Below, in pieces: positions 8,860 through 17,322 of a DNA stretch of 64,000 nucleotides (position 1 is its first letter; each line of letters begins with the position of its first letter). The translations under genes were made by a program, and so were the position numbers. Source of the stretch: Urechidicola vernalis (GTDB lineage Bacteria > Bacteroidota > Bacteroidia > Flavobacteriales > Flavobacteriaceae); contig NZ_JAVRHV010000004.1 in assembly GCF_031846385.1 (NCBI RefSeq), positions 62,001 through 126,000 on the forward strand, given 5' to 3'. Below the pieces are notes generated by a model. That model saw nothing but the letters and a program-made list of their open reading frames with translations, did no database searches and was not told the origin of the DNA.

Positions 8860-8867
8860 CAAAAATA
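8860..8867 (-). promoter_or_regulatory. Candidate -7 element for the ACT-like/hydrolase operon
   Basis: The minus strand reads TATTTTTG, a match to TAnnTTTG, 25 bases before the start codon at 8835. No convincing upstream TTTG is seen. Confidence 0.4.
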
Positions 8868-8909
8868 GTATAAATATTTTATTTTTATGGGTTTAGACAG
8901 CATTAGATA

Positions 8910-8917
8910 TACTTTTG
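8910..8917 (+). promoter_or_regulatory. Candidate -7 element for aspartate kinase
   Basis: The sequence TACTTTTG matches TAnnTTTG and ends 23 bases before the aspartate kinase ATG. The spacing to the ATG is like that of other promoters in this window. No clear -33 element. Confidence 0.4.
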
Positions 8918-8940
8918 ATGGTGAAAATAAAATATAGGAT

Positions 8941-10251
8941 ATGTTAGTTTTAAAATTTGGAGGTACTTCTGTTGGTTCTGTAGAGAATATGATTAATGTT
9001 AAGAACATTATTAAAGCGGGCGGAAAGAAAGTTGTAGTTCTTTCGGCAATGTCTGGTACCACAAACGCTTTAGTTGCACTTTCAGAAATCATTAAGAATG
9101 GCGAAACAAAAGAAGGATTGACGAGTTTGGAAACCCTTTATAAAAAATATGTATCAACTATAGATGAGTTGTTTCATCAATCTGAATTAAAGCAAGAAGT
9201 CGGAAATTATATTGATGGTGTTTTTGACTTTTTGAAGGATAGTTTAAATGAGCAGTTTTCAGAATTAGTATATAATCAGGTCGTTTCTCAAGGAGAATTA
9301 TTGTCAACCTATATTTTTACACATTATTTAACGCAAGAAGGTTTAAGTGCCCGATTATTACCAGCGCTAGATTTTATGAGAATTGACAGAAACAAGGAGC
9401 CGGATAACTTTTATATTCGCCAGAATTTAAATAGGGTTATAGACGAAATGATTCCCGCTGAAATATACATAACGCAAGGTTTTATTTGTTTAGATGCTGA
9501 TGGAAATATTGCAAATTTACAACGTGGGGGTAGCGATTATACAGCCACAATTATTGGTTCTGTAATGAGTGCTGATGAGGTTCAAATTTGGACAGATATA
9601 GACGGTTTCCATAACAACGACCCTCGATTTGTTGATAATACGCATGCTATTTCTGATTTATCTTTTGATGAAGCCGCCGAGTTGGCTTATTTCGGTGCAA
9701 AAATTTTGCATCCACAAACGGTAATGCCAGTTAGAGAATTTGATATTCCTGTTCGTTTAAAAAATACGATGTCTCCAGCCGCATATGGTACTTTAATTAC
9801 AAGTGAGATTCACGGAGAAGGAATTAAGGCTATAGCGGCGAAAGATAACATTACTGCAATAAAAATAAAGTCAGCAAGAATGTTAAATGCACATGGGTTT
9901 TTAAAGAAAGTTTTTGAAATATTTGAGAAATACGAAACAGCAATTGATATGATTACAACATCTGAAATTGCAGTTTCACTAACAATTGATGACGCTTCAA
10001 ATCTAGAAGGAATTGTAGAGGAACTTAATAAGTTTGCAATAGTTGAGGTAGATCAAAATCAGAGTATTGTTTGTTTGGTAGGGCATTCGGTTATTTATCA
10101 TCAAGACACCCATAAACTGTTTCAGGTATTACAAGATGTTAATGTTAGAATGATTTCTTATGGTGGAAGCAACAACAATATTTCATTGTTGGTAAATACT
10201 GACGATAAGGTGGAGACTTTAAAACAAGTTCATTCTTACGTTTTTGAATAA
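8941..10251 (+). CDS. lysC: Aspartate kinase
   Basis: A 436-residue monofunctional aspartate kinase that makes aspartyl phosphate, the first step towards lysine, threonine and methionine. It starts with the diagnostic KFGGTSVGS (residues 5-13). RGGSDYTATIIG and EVQIWTDIDGFHNNDPR build the kinase core, and DEAAELAYFGAKILHP is also conserved. Residues about 300-436 carry two ACT domains (AIKIKSARML, SLTIDDASN, VCLVGHSV) for feedback control. There is no fused homoserine dehydrogenase. The divergent ACT-like gene upstream may be a regulatory partner. Confidence 0.95.
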   Translation: MLVLKFGGTSVGSVENMINVKNIIKAGGKKVVVLSAMSGTTNALVALSEIIKNGETKEGLTSLETLYKKYVSTIDELFHQSELKQEVGNYIDGVFDFLKDSLNEQFSELVYNQVVSQGELLSTYIFTHYLTQEGLSARLLPALDFMRIDRNKEPDNFYIRQNLNRVIDEMIPAEIYITQGFICLDADGNIANLQRGGSDYTATIIGSVMSADEVQIWTDIDGFHNNDPRFVDNTHAISDLSFDEAAELAYFGAKILHPQTVMPVREFDIPVRLKNTMSPAAYGTLITSEIHGEGIKAIAAKDNITAIKIKSARMLNAHGFLKKVFEIFEKYETAIDMITTSEIAVSLTIDDASNLEGIVEELNKFAIVEVDQNQSIVCLVGHSVIYHQDTHKLFQVLQDVNVRMISYGGSNNNISLLVNTDDKVETLKQVHSYVFE

Positions 10252-10285
10252 AGTATCGTACTTAAATTATGATTTGGTTATATAT

Positions 10286-10316
10286 AAAAAAGGAGCGTTT
10301 AAAACGCTCCTTTTTT
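10286..10316. terminator. Bidirectional intrinsic terminator between aspartate kinase and pepP
   Basis: AAAAAAGGAGCG and CGCTCCTTTTTT form a perfect 12-bp stem around TTTAAAA. The hairpin has an A-tract on one side and a T-tract on the other, so it can end transcription from both convergent genes. It sits 3 bases from the pepP stop codon. Confidence 0.93.
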
Positions 10317-10318
10317 CT

Positions 10319-11611
10319 TTATGAATTCATTAATTTCTCAATTTCATCAATTTCTAACGGAATATCTGCCATTAGATTTAGTGGTTCTCCATTTTCTTGA
10401 ATCACATAATCATCTTCCAATCGAATGCCTAAATTTTCATCAGGAATATAAATTCCAGGCTCAACAGTAAAAACCATTCCGGCTACCATAGGCTCTGTCA
10501 AAATTCCATAATCATGTGTATCTAATCCTATATGGTGTGATGTTCCATGCATAAAATATTTTTTATAAGCAGGCCATTTTGGGTCTTCATTTTTTACATC
10601 ATCTATTGTAATTAGTCCAAGGTCAATTAATTCTTTGGTCATAATTTTTCCAACTTCTACATGGTAATCTGCCCAAATGGTACCAGGTACTAACATTTTT
10701 GCCGCTGCTTTTTTAACACGTAATACAGCATTGTAAACATCTTTTTGTCGTTCAGTAAATTTTCCTGATACTGGCACACAACGTGTCATATCACTTGCAT
10801 AATTACCATAAGAAGCTCCAACATCCATTAAAATAACATCTCCGGTTTTACATTGTTGGTTATTCTCTATATAATGTAGTACATTGGCGTTGAAACCACT
10901 TGCAATAATTGGTGTGTAGGCAAAACCTCCAGATCTATTTTTTAAGAATTCATGCGCAAATTCAGCTTCCAATTCAAACTCCCATACGTCGGGTTTGGTA
11001 GCTTTTAATATTCTTCTAAACCCTTTATTTGTGATGTCACACGCTTGTTGAATCAAAGTAATTTCTTCAGGTTCTTTTACCGAACGTAATCTTTGCAAAA
11101 TTGGCTGACTTCTTAAATACGTATGAGCCGAATATTTTTCTTTACACCATTTTACAAAACGTGCTTCGCGAGTTTCTGTTTCTATATTTGCTCTGTAATG
11201 TTCATTTGTGTTTATATAAACATTTTGTGTTTGCGTCATTAATTCAAATAATACTTTCTCTAAATCTTGTAGCCAATACACGGTTTTAATACCAGATGTT
11301 TCTAATGCTTTTTCTTTTGTAAGTTTTTCACCCTCCCAAATAGCAATATGCTCATTTGTTTCCTTTAGGAATAGGATTTCTTTATGTTCTTCCTTAGGAG
11401 CATCAGGAAAAATAACAAGTATGCTTTCTTCTTGGTCAACACCGCTCAAATAGAAAATATCTCTGTGCTGCGCAAAAGGCAAAGTGCTATCTGCACTTAT
11501 AGGGTAAATATCGTTTGAGTTAAAAATGGCCAAAGAATTAGACTTCATTTTAGAGGCAAATTTTTGACGATTCTTTATAAAAAGATTATTGCTTATTGGA
11601 TGATATTTCAT
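10319..11611 (-). CDS. pepP: Xaa-Pro aminopeptidase (M24B, aminopeptidase P)
   Basis: A 430-residue cytosolic metalloprotease that removes N-terminal residues preceding proline. The N-terminal creatinase-like domain (about 1-170) includes PISADSTLPFAQHRDIFYLSG. The pita-bread catalytic domain shows the metal ligands in order: DVGASYGNYASDMTR (two Asp), HGTSHHIGLDTHD (His), VEPGIYIPD (Glu) and GIRLEDDY (Glu). Length and order are typical of bacterial PepP. It converges on aspartate kinase at a shared terminator. Confidence 0.94.
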   Translation of the reverse strand: MKYHPISNNLFIKNRQKFASKMKSNSLAIFNSNDIYPISADSTLPFAQHRDIFYLSGVDQEESILVIFPDAPKEEHKEILFLKETNEHIAIWEGEKLTKEKALETSGIKTVYWLQDLEKVLFELMTQTQNVYINTNEHYRANIETETREARFVKWCKEKYSAHTYLRSQPILQRLRSVKEPEEITLIQQACDITNKGFRRILKATKPDVWEFELEAEFAHEFLKNRSGGFAYTPIIASGFNANVLHYIENNQQCKTGDVILMDVGASYGNYASDMTRCVPVSGKFTERQKDVYNAVLRVKKAAAKMLVPGTIWADYHVEVGKIMTKELIDLGLITIDDVKNEDPKWPAYKKYFMHGTSHHIGLDTHDYGILTEPMVAGMVFTVEPGIYIPDENLGIRLEDDYVIQENGEPLNLMADIPLEIDEIEKLMNS

Positions 11612-11708
11612 ATTGATTCAAAATTTAATCAGATTGTAAAATTATATAATTGTAATTAAATGAATGGTTTTATGACCAATAAAAAAGTTACTAGAATATT
11701 TTATTAAT

Positions 11709-13544
11709 ATGAGAAAAACGATAAATCAAAAAATTACATATACATTTCTATTTCTCGTATTAATTACACCTCAAATTATTGCCCAACAATTAATGTATGA
11801 GGTTCCGATATCGCAGCAGGTAAAAAACGCTTCGCTAATTATAGAGGGGGAAGTAATTGGTAAAAGATCATATTGGAATGCAGATAATACAAAAATCTTT
11901 ACGATTAATACCGTTGAGGTATTTAAGGTATTTAAAGGGGAGCCAATGAAATTAGTTGAGGTAATAACCAAAGGAGGAACCATTGGGTTGAATTCGCATA
12001 GTGTAAATCCAAGCCTTAAGTTAAGAATAGGAGATGTTGGAGTTTTTATGTTAGAAACGCATTCAGTTTCTTTTAAATCAAGTAAAGGTTTTGGAGTTCC
12101 ATCGTTTCAACCATATAGTTCTAAGCAAGGTTTTTATAAATATAGTTTAGAGGAGAACTTAGTTGTTAATCCATTTAGAATTCGTAAAAATATTAGTGGG
12201 GCCTTTTACAAAGAATTAAAAAATTTAACCAAAACTAACTTTGATGAGGTTAAAAAGTATGATATCGATGTTGAAATTTTTGAAAAAAATTCGAAACCAT
12301 CAAAAATATTGGCAACTACAATAACAGGTTTTAGTCCTACAATTAGCACAGCAGGAACTAAATCTGTTCTAACAATCACTGGGACAGAGTTTGGTACTGA
12401 ACAAGGAACAGGTGTTGTTGAGTTTAAAAACTCCGATGATGGAGGTGCTACTTTCATAGAAGCTCTCGCAACAGAAGTTTTAAATTGGAGTGACACTGAA
12501 ATTACGGTCGAAATACCATCTGATGCTGGTACTGGTGTTATAAGAGTAGATCCTGATGGAAATGCTGGGCCTGTTGCATCTCAATTTACATTAACAATTT
12601 CTTACGCTCAGATCAATGTAACTTCGGATGCCGTAGATTCGGAGGTCGAAGTAGCATATCAAACTCAGCACACAAATTTACATGCGCCAACTGGTGGAAT
12701 AGAGTGGAATATGAATACAGATTTTAATGAAGATGTCAATTTTCCAGGCGCTAAGGCCTCTTTCGAAAAAGCTATGGAAACTTGGCGTTGTGAAACAGGA
12801 GTTAATTGGACAATATCTAATAATCCAGTGCCGAATGATTCAGCTGAAAGTGATGACGTTAATATAATAACCTTTAGCAACGGAGATACTGGAAATTTAG
12901 GAGCTTGTACAAGTTACTTTTCTGGGTGTTTTATTAATGGGGGAACGGATGTTCAATGGTATGTTAATGAAATAGATATCGTTTTTAATAGTGCGGTAAG
13001 TTGGTATACTGGAACAGAAACTCCTGGAGGGTCTGAACATGATTTTGAATCGGTAGCAGTTCATGAGTTAGGACATGGACATCAATTGGGACATGTTATA
13101 GCCCCTGGAACTGCAATTATGCATTACGCATTTGATAAAGGAGACGCTTTTCGAATGCTAAGTTCAGATGATATAGATGGAGCTAATGATGTGCATAGTA
13201 GAAGTACTTCAATAGATGTTTGCAGTACAATTAGGTCGGAAGGTGTTATGGCTGATTACGCTGGCGTCTGCCCAACAGCAAGTTTAGATAACCATTTATT
13301 AGATGAGGGTATTTCAATATACCCAAATCCCACGGAATTAGAATTTAGAATTGAGAATTCGACACAATTGAACTTACAAAACGCTGAAGTATATGATGCC
13401 ACCGGACGATTATTAATCCAAAAAGAATTGAATGGTTTAAGTGGAAGTGCTCCTTTTGACGTAACTTATTTATCACAAGGGCTCTATTTTGTAAAAATCA
13501 TTGCAGATGAGGGTTCTACCACAAAAAGATTTTTGAAAAAGTAA
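11709..13544 (+). CDS. Secreted matrixin-like zinc metalloprotease with TIG domain and T9SS sorting tail
   Basis: A 611-residue secreted protein. Residues 1-25 are a signal peptide ending near IIAQQ. Residues about 200-300 form an IPT/TIG beta-sandwich (TITGFSPTISTAGTKSVLTI). The protease domain has H452-ELGH-GHQLG-H462 with a following Met-turn AIMHYAF. The Gly usual at position eight of HExxHxxGxxH is Gln, but all three zinc His and the catalytic Glu are kept. The last 75 residues (ISIYPNPTE, EVYDATGRLL, LSQGLYFVKI, TTKRFLKK) are a type A T9SS sorting domain, so it is probably secreted or surface-attached by the type IX system. Substrate unknown. Confidence 0.88.
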   Translation: MRKTINQKITYTFLFLVLITPQIIAQQLMYEVPISQQVKNASLIIEGEVIGKRSYWNADNTKIFTINTVEVFKVFKGEPMKLVEVITKGGTIGLNSHSVNPSLKLRIGDVGVFMLETHSVSFKSSKGFGVPSFQPYSSKQGFYKYSLEENLVVNPFRIRKNISGAFYKELKNLTKTNFDEVKKYDIDVEIFEKNSKPSKILATTITGFSPTISTAGTKSVLTITGTEFGTEQGTGVVEFKNSDDGGATFIEALATEVLNWSDTEITVEIPSDAGTGVIRVDPDGNAGPVASQFTLTISYAQINVTSDAVDSEVEVAYQTQHTNLHAPTGGIEWNMNTDFNEDVNFPGAKASFEKAMETWRCETGVNWTISNNPVPNDSAESDDVNIITFSNGDTGNLGACTSYFSGCFINGGTDVQWYVNEIDIVFNSAVSWYTGTETPGGSEHDFESVAVHELGHGHQLGHVIAPGTAIMHYAFDKGDAFRMLSSDDIDGANDVHSRSTSIDVCSTIRSEGVMADYAGVCPTASLDNHLLDEGISIYPNPTELEFRIENSTQLNLQNAEVYDATGRLLIQKELNGLSGSAPFDVTYLSQGLYFVKIIADEGSTTKRFLKK

Positions 13545-13575
13545 GATATAAATTAAATTGAAATGTAAGGATTAG

Positions 13576-13625
13576 CCGTTTTTTAAATTCAATCTAAATA
13601 ATTTAAAAAACGGTTATTTATTTTT
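13576..13625 (+). terminator. Intrinsic terminator after the metalloprotease gene
   Basis: CCGTTTTTTAAATT (13576-13589) pairs perfectly over 14 bp with AATTTAAAAAACGG (13600-13613), with a 10-base loop and a T-rich tail TTATTTATTTTT. Confidence 0.8.
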
Positions 13626-13644
13626 AAGAGCAGCGCCTAAGTAT

Positions 13645-13652
13645 TATCTTTG
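13645..13652 (+). promoter_or_regulatory. Candidate -7 promoter element of the sdhCAB operon
   Basis: TATCTTTG, an exact TAnnTTTG match, ends 28 bases before the sdhC start codon. The -33 region is T-rich without an exact TTTG. Confidence 0.55.
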
Positions 13653-13680
13653 TTGTTCTTAATAAACAACTAGATATAAA

Positions 13681-14355
13681 ATGAGCGGATTACTATCTTC
13701 CTCGATTGCTAGAAAAGTGTCCATGGCACTTTCAGCATTTTTCTTAATGTTTTTCCTTTTACAACATTTTGCTATTAATATTACTTCTGTTTTTAGTGAA
13801 AGTGCTTTTAATGAAATTTCACAATTTATGGGTGCAAACCCAGCAGTACAATTTGTGTTGCAACCAATCTTAATTTTTGGTGTGGTTTTTCATTTTGTCA
13901 TGGGATTCATTTTAGAAATAAAGAATAAAAAAGCGCAAGGCGTAAAGTATGCGATGAACAATGGAAATGCTAACTCGACATGGGTAAGTAGAAACATGAT
14001 TTATAGCGGACTTGCAATTTTAATTTTTATCATTATTCACTTTATCGACTTCTGGTTTCCAGAAATAAACACCAAGTTTATTCAAGGAGATTGGTCTGGA
14101 ATGCATAATGGTGAATTACGTTTTTATCATGAGTTGCAAGAAAAGTTTGTTCCGTTATGGAGAGTGGCTTTATACAGCATTGCATTTGTGTTTTTATCAT
14201 TACACTTATTACACGGATTCAATTCTGCTTTCCAGTCTATGGGAGCAAATAATAAATACACCAATGGATTAAAAACATTTGGAAAATGGTATGCAATACT
14301 TATTCCGGCTGGTTTTATTTTCATTGCAATTTTTCATCACTTAACACATTCATAA
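13681..14355 (+). CDS. sdhC: Succinate dehydrogenase cytochrome b subunit
   Basis: A 224-residue inner-membrane protein of the single-subunit five-helix type (B-type succinate:quinone reductase). The N-terminus SSSIARKVSMALSAFFLMFFLLQHFAIN is split here into the start and first helix. Further helices lie at about 58-82, 108-126, 158-180 and 195-220. Candidate heme-binding His occur in QHF, FHFV, HFIDF, LHLLHG and IFHHL. It anchors SdhAB and passes electrons to menaquinone. The gene order C-A-B with gaps of 3 and 1 bases makes a clear operon. Confidence 0.93.
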   Translation: MSGLLSSSIARKVSMALSAFFLMFFLLQHFAINITSVFSESAFNEISQFMGANPAVQFVLQPILIFGVVFHFVMGFILEIKNKKAQGVKYAMNNGNANSTWVSRNMIYSGLAILIFIIIHFIDFWFPEINTKFIQGDWSGMHNGELRFYHELQEKFVPLWRVALYSIAFVFLSLHLLHGFNSAFQSMGANNKYTNGLKTFGKWYAILIPAGFIFIAIFHHLTHS

Positions 14356-14358
14356 GGT

Positions 14359-16362
14359 ATGTCTACATTAAATTCAAAAGTACCTAAAGGCGCCATTGGC
14401 GAAAAGTGGTCAAAATATAAAGAACATATTGACTTAGTAAACCCAGCAAATAAGCGTTTGATAGACGTGATTGTTGTTGGAACAGGTTTGGCTGGGGGTT
14501 CAGCTGCTGCTACTTTGGCAGAGTTAGGATATAACGTAAAAGCATTTTGCTATCAAGATTCTCCGCGTAGAGCACATTCAATTGCAGCGCAAGGAGGTAT
14601 TAATGCGGCAAAGAATTATATGGGCGATGGTGATTCTAATTACCGTTTATTTTACGATACCGTAAAAGGAGGTGATTACCGTTCTCGTGAGGCAAACGTA
14701 CATCGTTTGGCTGAGGTTTCTGGAAACATTATTGATCAATGTGTTGCACAAGGAGTTCCTTTTGCACGCGATTACGGTGGTTTGTTAGATAACCGTTCAT
14801 TTGGTGGAGTGTTGGTTTCTCGTACGTTTTATGCGAAAGGCCAAACAGGTCAGCAATTATTACTAGGAGCATATTCTGCAATGAATCGTCAGATTGCTCG
14901 TGGTAAGATTCAAATGTACAACAGACATGAAATGTTAGATGTTGTAAAAGTTGATGGAAAAGCAAGAGGTATTATTGCGCGTAATTTAATTACTGGTGAA
15001 ATTGAAAGACATTCTGCACATGCTGTTGTCATTGCAACAGGTGGTTACGGAAATGTTTATTTCTTGTCAACCAATGCAATGGGTTCTAATGCCACTGCAG
15101 CATGGAAAATTCATAAGAAGGGAGCTTATTTTGCGAATCCTTGTTATACGCAAATTCATCCAACTTGTATTCCACGCTCAGGAGATTATCAGTCTAAATT
15201 AACATTGATGTCTGAGTCTTTGCGTAATGATGGACGAATTTGGGTTCCAAAGAATATGGAAGATGTAATGGCAATTAGAGAAGGGAAATTAAAACCGACC
15301 GAAATTGCTGAAGAGAACAGAGATTACTACTTAGAAAGAAGGTATCCAGCCTTTGGTAACTTGGTGCCTCGTGATGTAGCGTCAAGAGCGGCTAAAGAGC
15401 GTTGTGATGCTGGTTATGGTGTTAACGCAACAGGAGAAGCGGTATACTTAGATTTTGCTGCAGCTATTGAAAGATATGGAAAAGAGCAAGCCTTAATTCA
15501 TGGTGTTGAGAATCCATCAAAAGAAAAAATCACGGAATTAGGAACTGGAATAGTGAAAGCCAAATACGGTAATTTATTCCAGATGTATGAGAAAATTGTT
15601 GATGACAATCCATATGAAACTCCTATGATGATTTACCCGGCGACGCATTATACAATGGGTGGAGTTTGGGTTGATTATAACTTAATGACAACGGTTGAAG
15701 GACTGTATTGTATAGGTGAAGCGAATTTCTCCGATCACGGAGCAAACAGATTAGGAGCGTCGGCATTAATGCAAGGATTAGCCGACGGTTACTTTGTATT
15801 GCCTTATACAATTGGAGATTATTTGGCCGATGATATTAGAACTGGACCTATCGCAACAAATTCACCTGAGTTTGATGCAGCGGAGAAAGAAGTAAATGAT
15901 CGCATCGATTTCTTTATGAATAATGAAGGAACACATTCTGTAGACTATTACCACAAGAAACTTGGTAAGATCATGTGGGATAAATGTGGAATGGCTCGTA
16001 ATAAAAAAGACTTGGAAGCAGCGATTAAAGAAATAAAAGAGGTTCGTGAAGATTTCTGGAAGAATGTTAAAGTTCCTGGAGAGGCGAATGAATTAAATCC
16101 TGAATTAGAGAAAGCGGGTAGAGTTGCCGATTTCTTGGAATTAGGAGAGTTATTTGCTAAAGATGCTTTGAATAGAGAAGAGTCTTGTGGAGGTCATTTT
16201 AGAGAAGAGCATGTTACTGAAGACGGAGAAGCAAAACGTGATGATAAGAACTTTGCGTATGTTGCTGCTTGGGAATATAAAGGAGAGCCAAGTGATGCTG
16301 TTTTACATAAGGAGCAGTTAGAGTTTAATGATATTGAGTTGAAAACTAGAAGTTATAAATAA
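14359..16362 (+). CDS. sdhA: Succinate dehydrogenase / fumarate reductase flavoprotein subunit
   Basis: A 667-residue FAD subunit. The dinucleotide-binding motif VVGTGLAGGSAAATLAELG lies at about 37-55. The FAD-attachment segment is RRAHSIAAQGGINAAKNY, with the His that binds FAD covalently. Substrate-binding and catalytic segments include HPTCIP, PRDVASRA and HYTMGGVWVD, and the end-cap GEANFSDHGANRLGASALMQG is conserved. Its length is at the long end, as in Bacteroidota/epsilon-type enzymes. It oxidises succinate to fumarate in the TCA cycle at the membrane. Confidence 0.97.
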   Translation: MSTLNSKVPKGAIGEKWSKYKEHIDLVNPANKRLIDVIVVGTGLAGGSAAATLAELGYNVKAFCYQDSPRRAHSIAAQGGINAAKNYMGDGDSNYRLFYDTVKGGDYRSREANVHRLAEVSGNIIDQCVAQGVPFARDYGGLLDNRSFGGVLVSRTFYAKGQTGQQLLLGAYSAMNRQIARGKIQMYNRHEMLDVVKVDGKARGIIARNLITGEIERHSAHAVVIATGGYGNVYFLSTNAMGSNATAAWKIHKKGAYFANPCYTQIHPTCIPRSGDYQSKLTLMSESLRNDGRIWVPKNMEDVMAIREGKLKPTEIAEENRDYYLERRYPAFGNLVPRDVASRAAKERCDAGYGVNATGEAVYLDFAAAIERYGKEQALIHGVENPSKEKITELGTGIVKAKYGNLFQMYEKIVDDNPYETPMMIYPATHYTMGGVWVDYNLMTTVEGLYCIGEANFSDHGANRLGASALMQGLADGYFVLPYTIGDYLADDIRTGPIATNSPEFDAAEKEVNDRIDFFMNNEGTHSVDYYHKKLGKIMWDKCGMARNKKDLEAAIKEIKEVREDFWKNVKVPGEANELNPELEKAGRVADFLELGELFAKDALNREESCGGHFREEHVTEDGEAKRDDKNFAYVAAWEYKGEPSDAVLHKEQLEFNDIELKTRSYK

Positions 16363-16363
16363 G

Positions 16364-17110
16364 ATGAATTTAACACTAAAAATATGGCGTCAGAAAAACG
16401 CTAACGATAAAGGAAAAATGGTCGACTATAAAGTGACTGATATTTCTGAACACATGTCTTTTTTAGAAATGTTAGATGTGTTAAATGAACAATTGGTAAA
16501 TTCTGGTGATGAACCTGTAGCTTTCGATCATGATTGTAGAGAGGGGATTTGTGGTATGTGTTCATTATATATTAATGGAGAAGCACATGGACCAGATAGA
16601 GAAATTACGACATGTCAATTACACATGCGTTCGTTTAATGATGGTGACACTATTTATATAGAACCATTTAGAGCGGCAGCGTTTCCTGTAATTAAAGATT
16701 TGGTTGTTGATAGAACTTCATTTGATAGAATTCAACAAGCTGGAGGTTATATTTCTGTAAACACTTCTGGTAATACACAAGATGCAAATTCATTACCAAT
16801 TGCTAAAGCGGATGCAGATGAGGCTATGGATGCGGCAACATGTATTGGATGCGGTGCTTGTGTAGCAACATGTAAGAATTCCAGTGCAATGCTATTTGTT
16901 GGTGCTAAAGTATCACAATATGCATTATTACCACAAGGCCAGGTTGAGGCAGCAGATCGTGTTATGAACATGGTTGCGCAAATGGATGCTGAAGGATTTG
17001 GTAACTGTACCAATACAGGTGCTTGTGAAGTTGAATGCCCAAAAGGTATTTCATTAGAGAACATTGCAAGAATGAATAGAGAATATTTAAAGGCAACTTC
17101 AAAAGGGTAA
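16364..17110 (+). CDS. sdhB: Succinate dehydrogenase iron-sulfur subunit
   Basis: A 248-residue subunit that wires SdhA to SdhC. The plant-type [2Fe-2S] site is DCREGICGMCS with a later Cys in ITTCQLHM. The second domain has CIGCGACVATC followed by the CTNTGACEVECPKGI cluster, supplying ligands for the 4Fe-4S and 3Fe-4S centres. It begins 1 base after the sdhA stop and ends just before a strong terminator. Confidence 0.97.
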   Translation: MNLTLKIWRQKNANDKGKMVDYKVTDISEHMSFLEMLDVLNEQLVNSGDEPVAFDHDCREGICGMCSLYINGEAHGPDREITTCQLHMRSFNDGDTIYIEPFRAAAFPVIKDLVVDRTSFDRIQQAGGYISVNTSGNTQDANSLPIAKADADEAMDAATCIGCGACVATCKNSSAMLFVGAKVSQYALLPQGQVEAADRVMNMVAQMDAEGFGNCTNTGACEVECPKGISLENIARMNREYLKATSKG

Positions 17111-17130
17111 ACCTTTTATAATATTTAATA

Positions 17131-17160
17131 AAAGCTCATCAGAAATGATGGGCTTTTTTT
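17131..17160 (+). terminator. Intrinsic terminator of sdhCAB
   Basis: AAAGCTCATCA and TGATGGGCTTT form an 11-bp stem with one G-T pair and a GAAA tetraloop, followed by an uninterrupted T-run. Confidence 0.93.
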
Positions 17161-17276
17161 GTGTATTAATCAATCAGTTATAGTCGTGCTAAGGCTTAGG
17201 ATTTTCAGTGTTTAAAGAATATTATAGAACTTGCTTATACTGAAAACCTTAATAGATCACTGGAAAATTATGACAT

Positions 17277-17306
17277 AAAAAAACCGCCCAATGGGCGGTT
17301 TTAATT
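17277..17306. terminator. Intrinsic terminator after the TonB receptor gene (bidirectional)
   Basis: AAAACCGCCC pairs with GGGCGGTTTT around AAT. On the minus strand it is followed by TTTTTTATG, so it ends the TonB-receptor transcript, whose stop codon is 17 bases away. The plus-strand side also has TTTTAATTTT. Confidence 0.9.
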
Positions 17307-17322
17307 TTATAATAGAATAGAT

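Noticed and set aside
14729..15811. Open frames on the minus strand inside sdhA
   Set aside because: They lie wholly inside a strongly conserved gene and have no recognisable motifs; they are shadows of its codon pattern.
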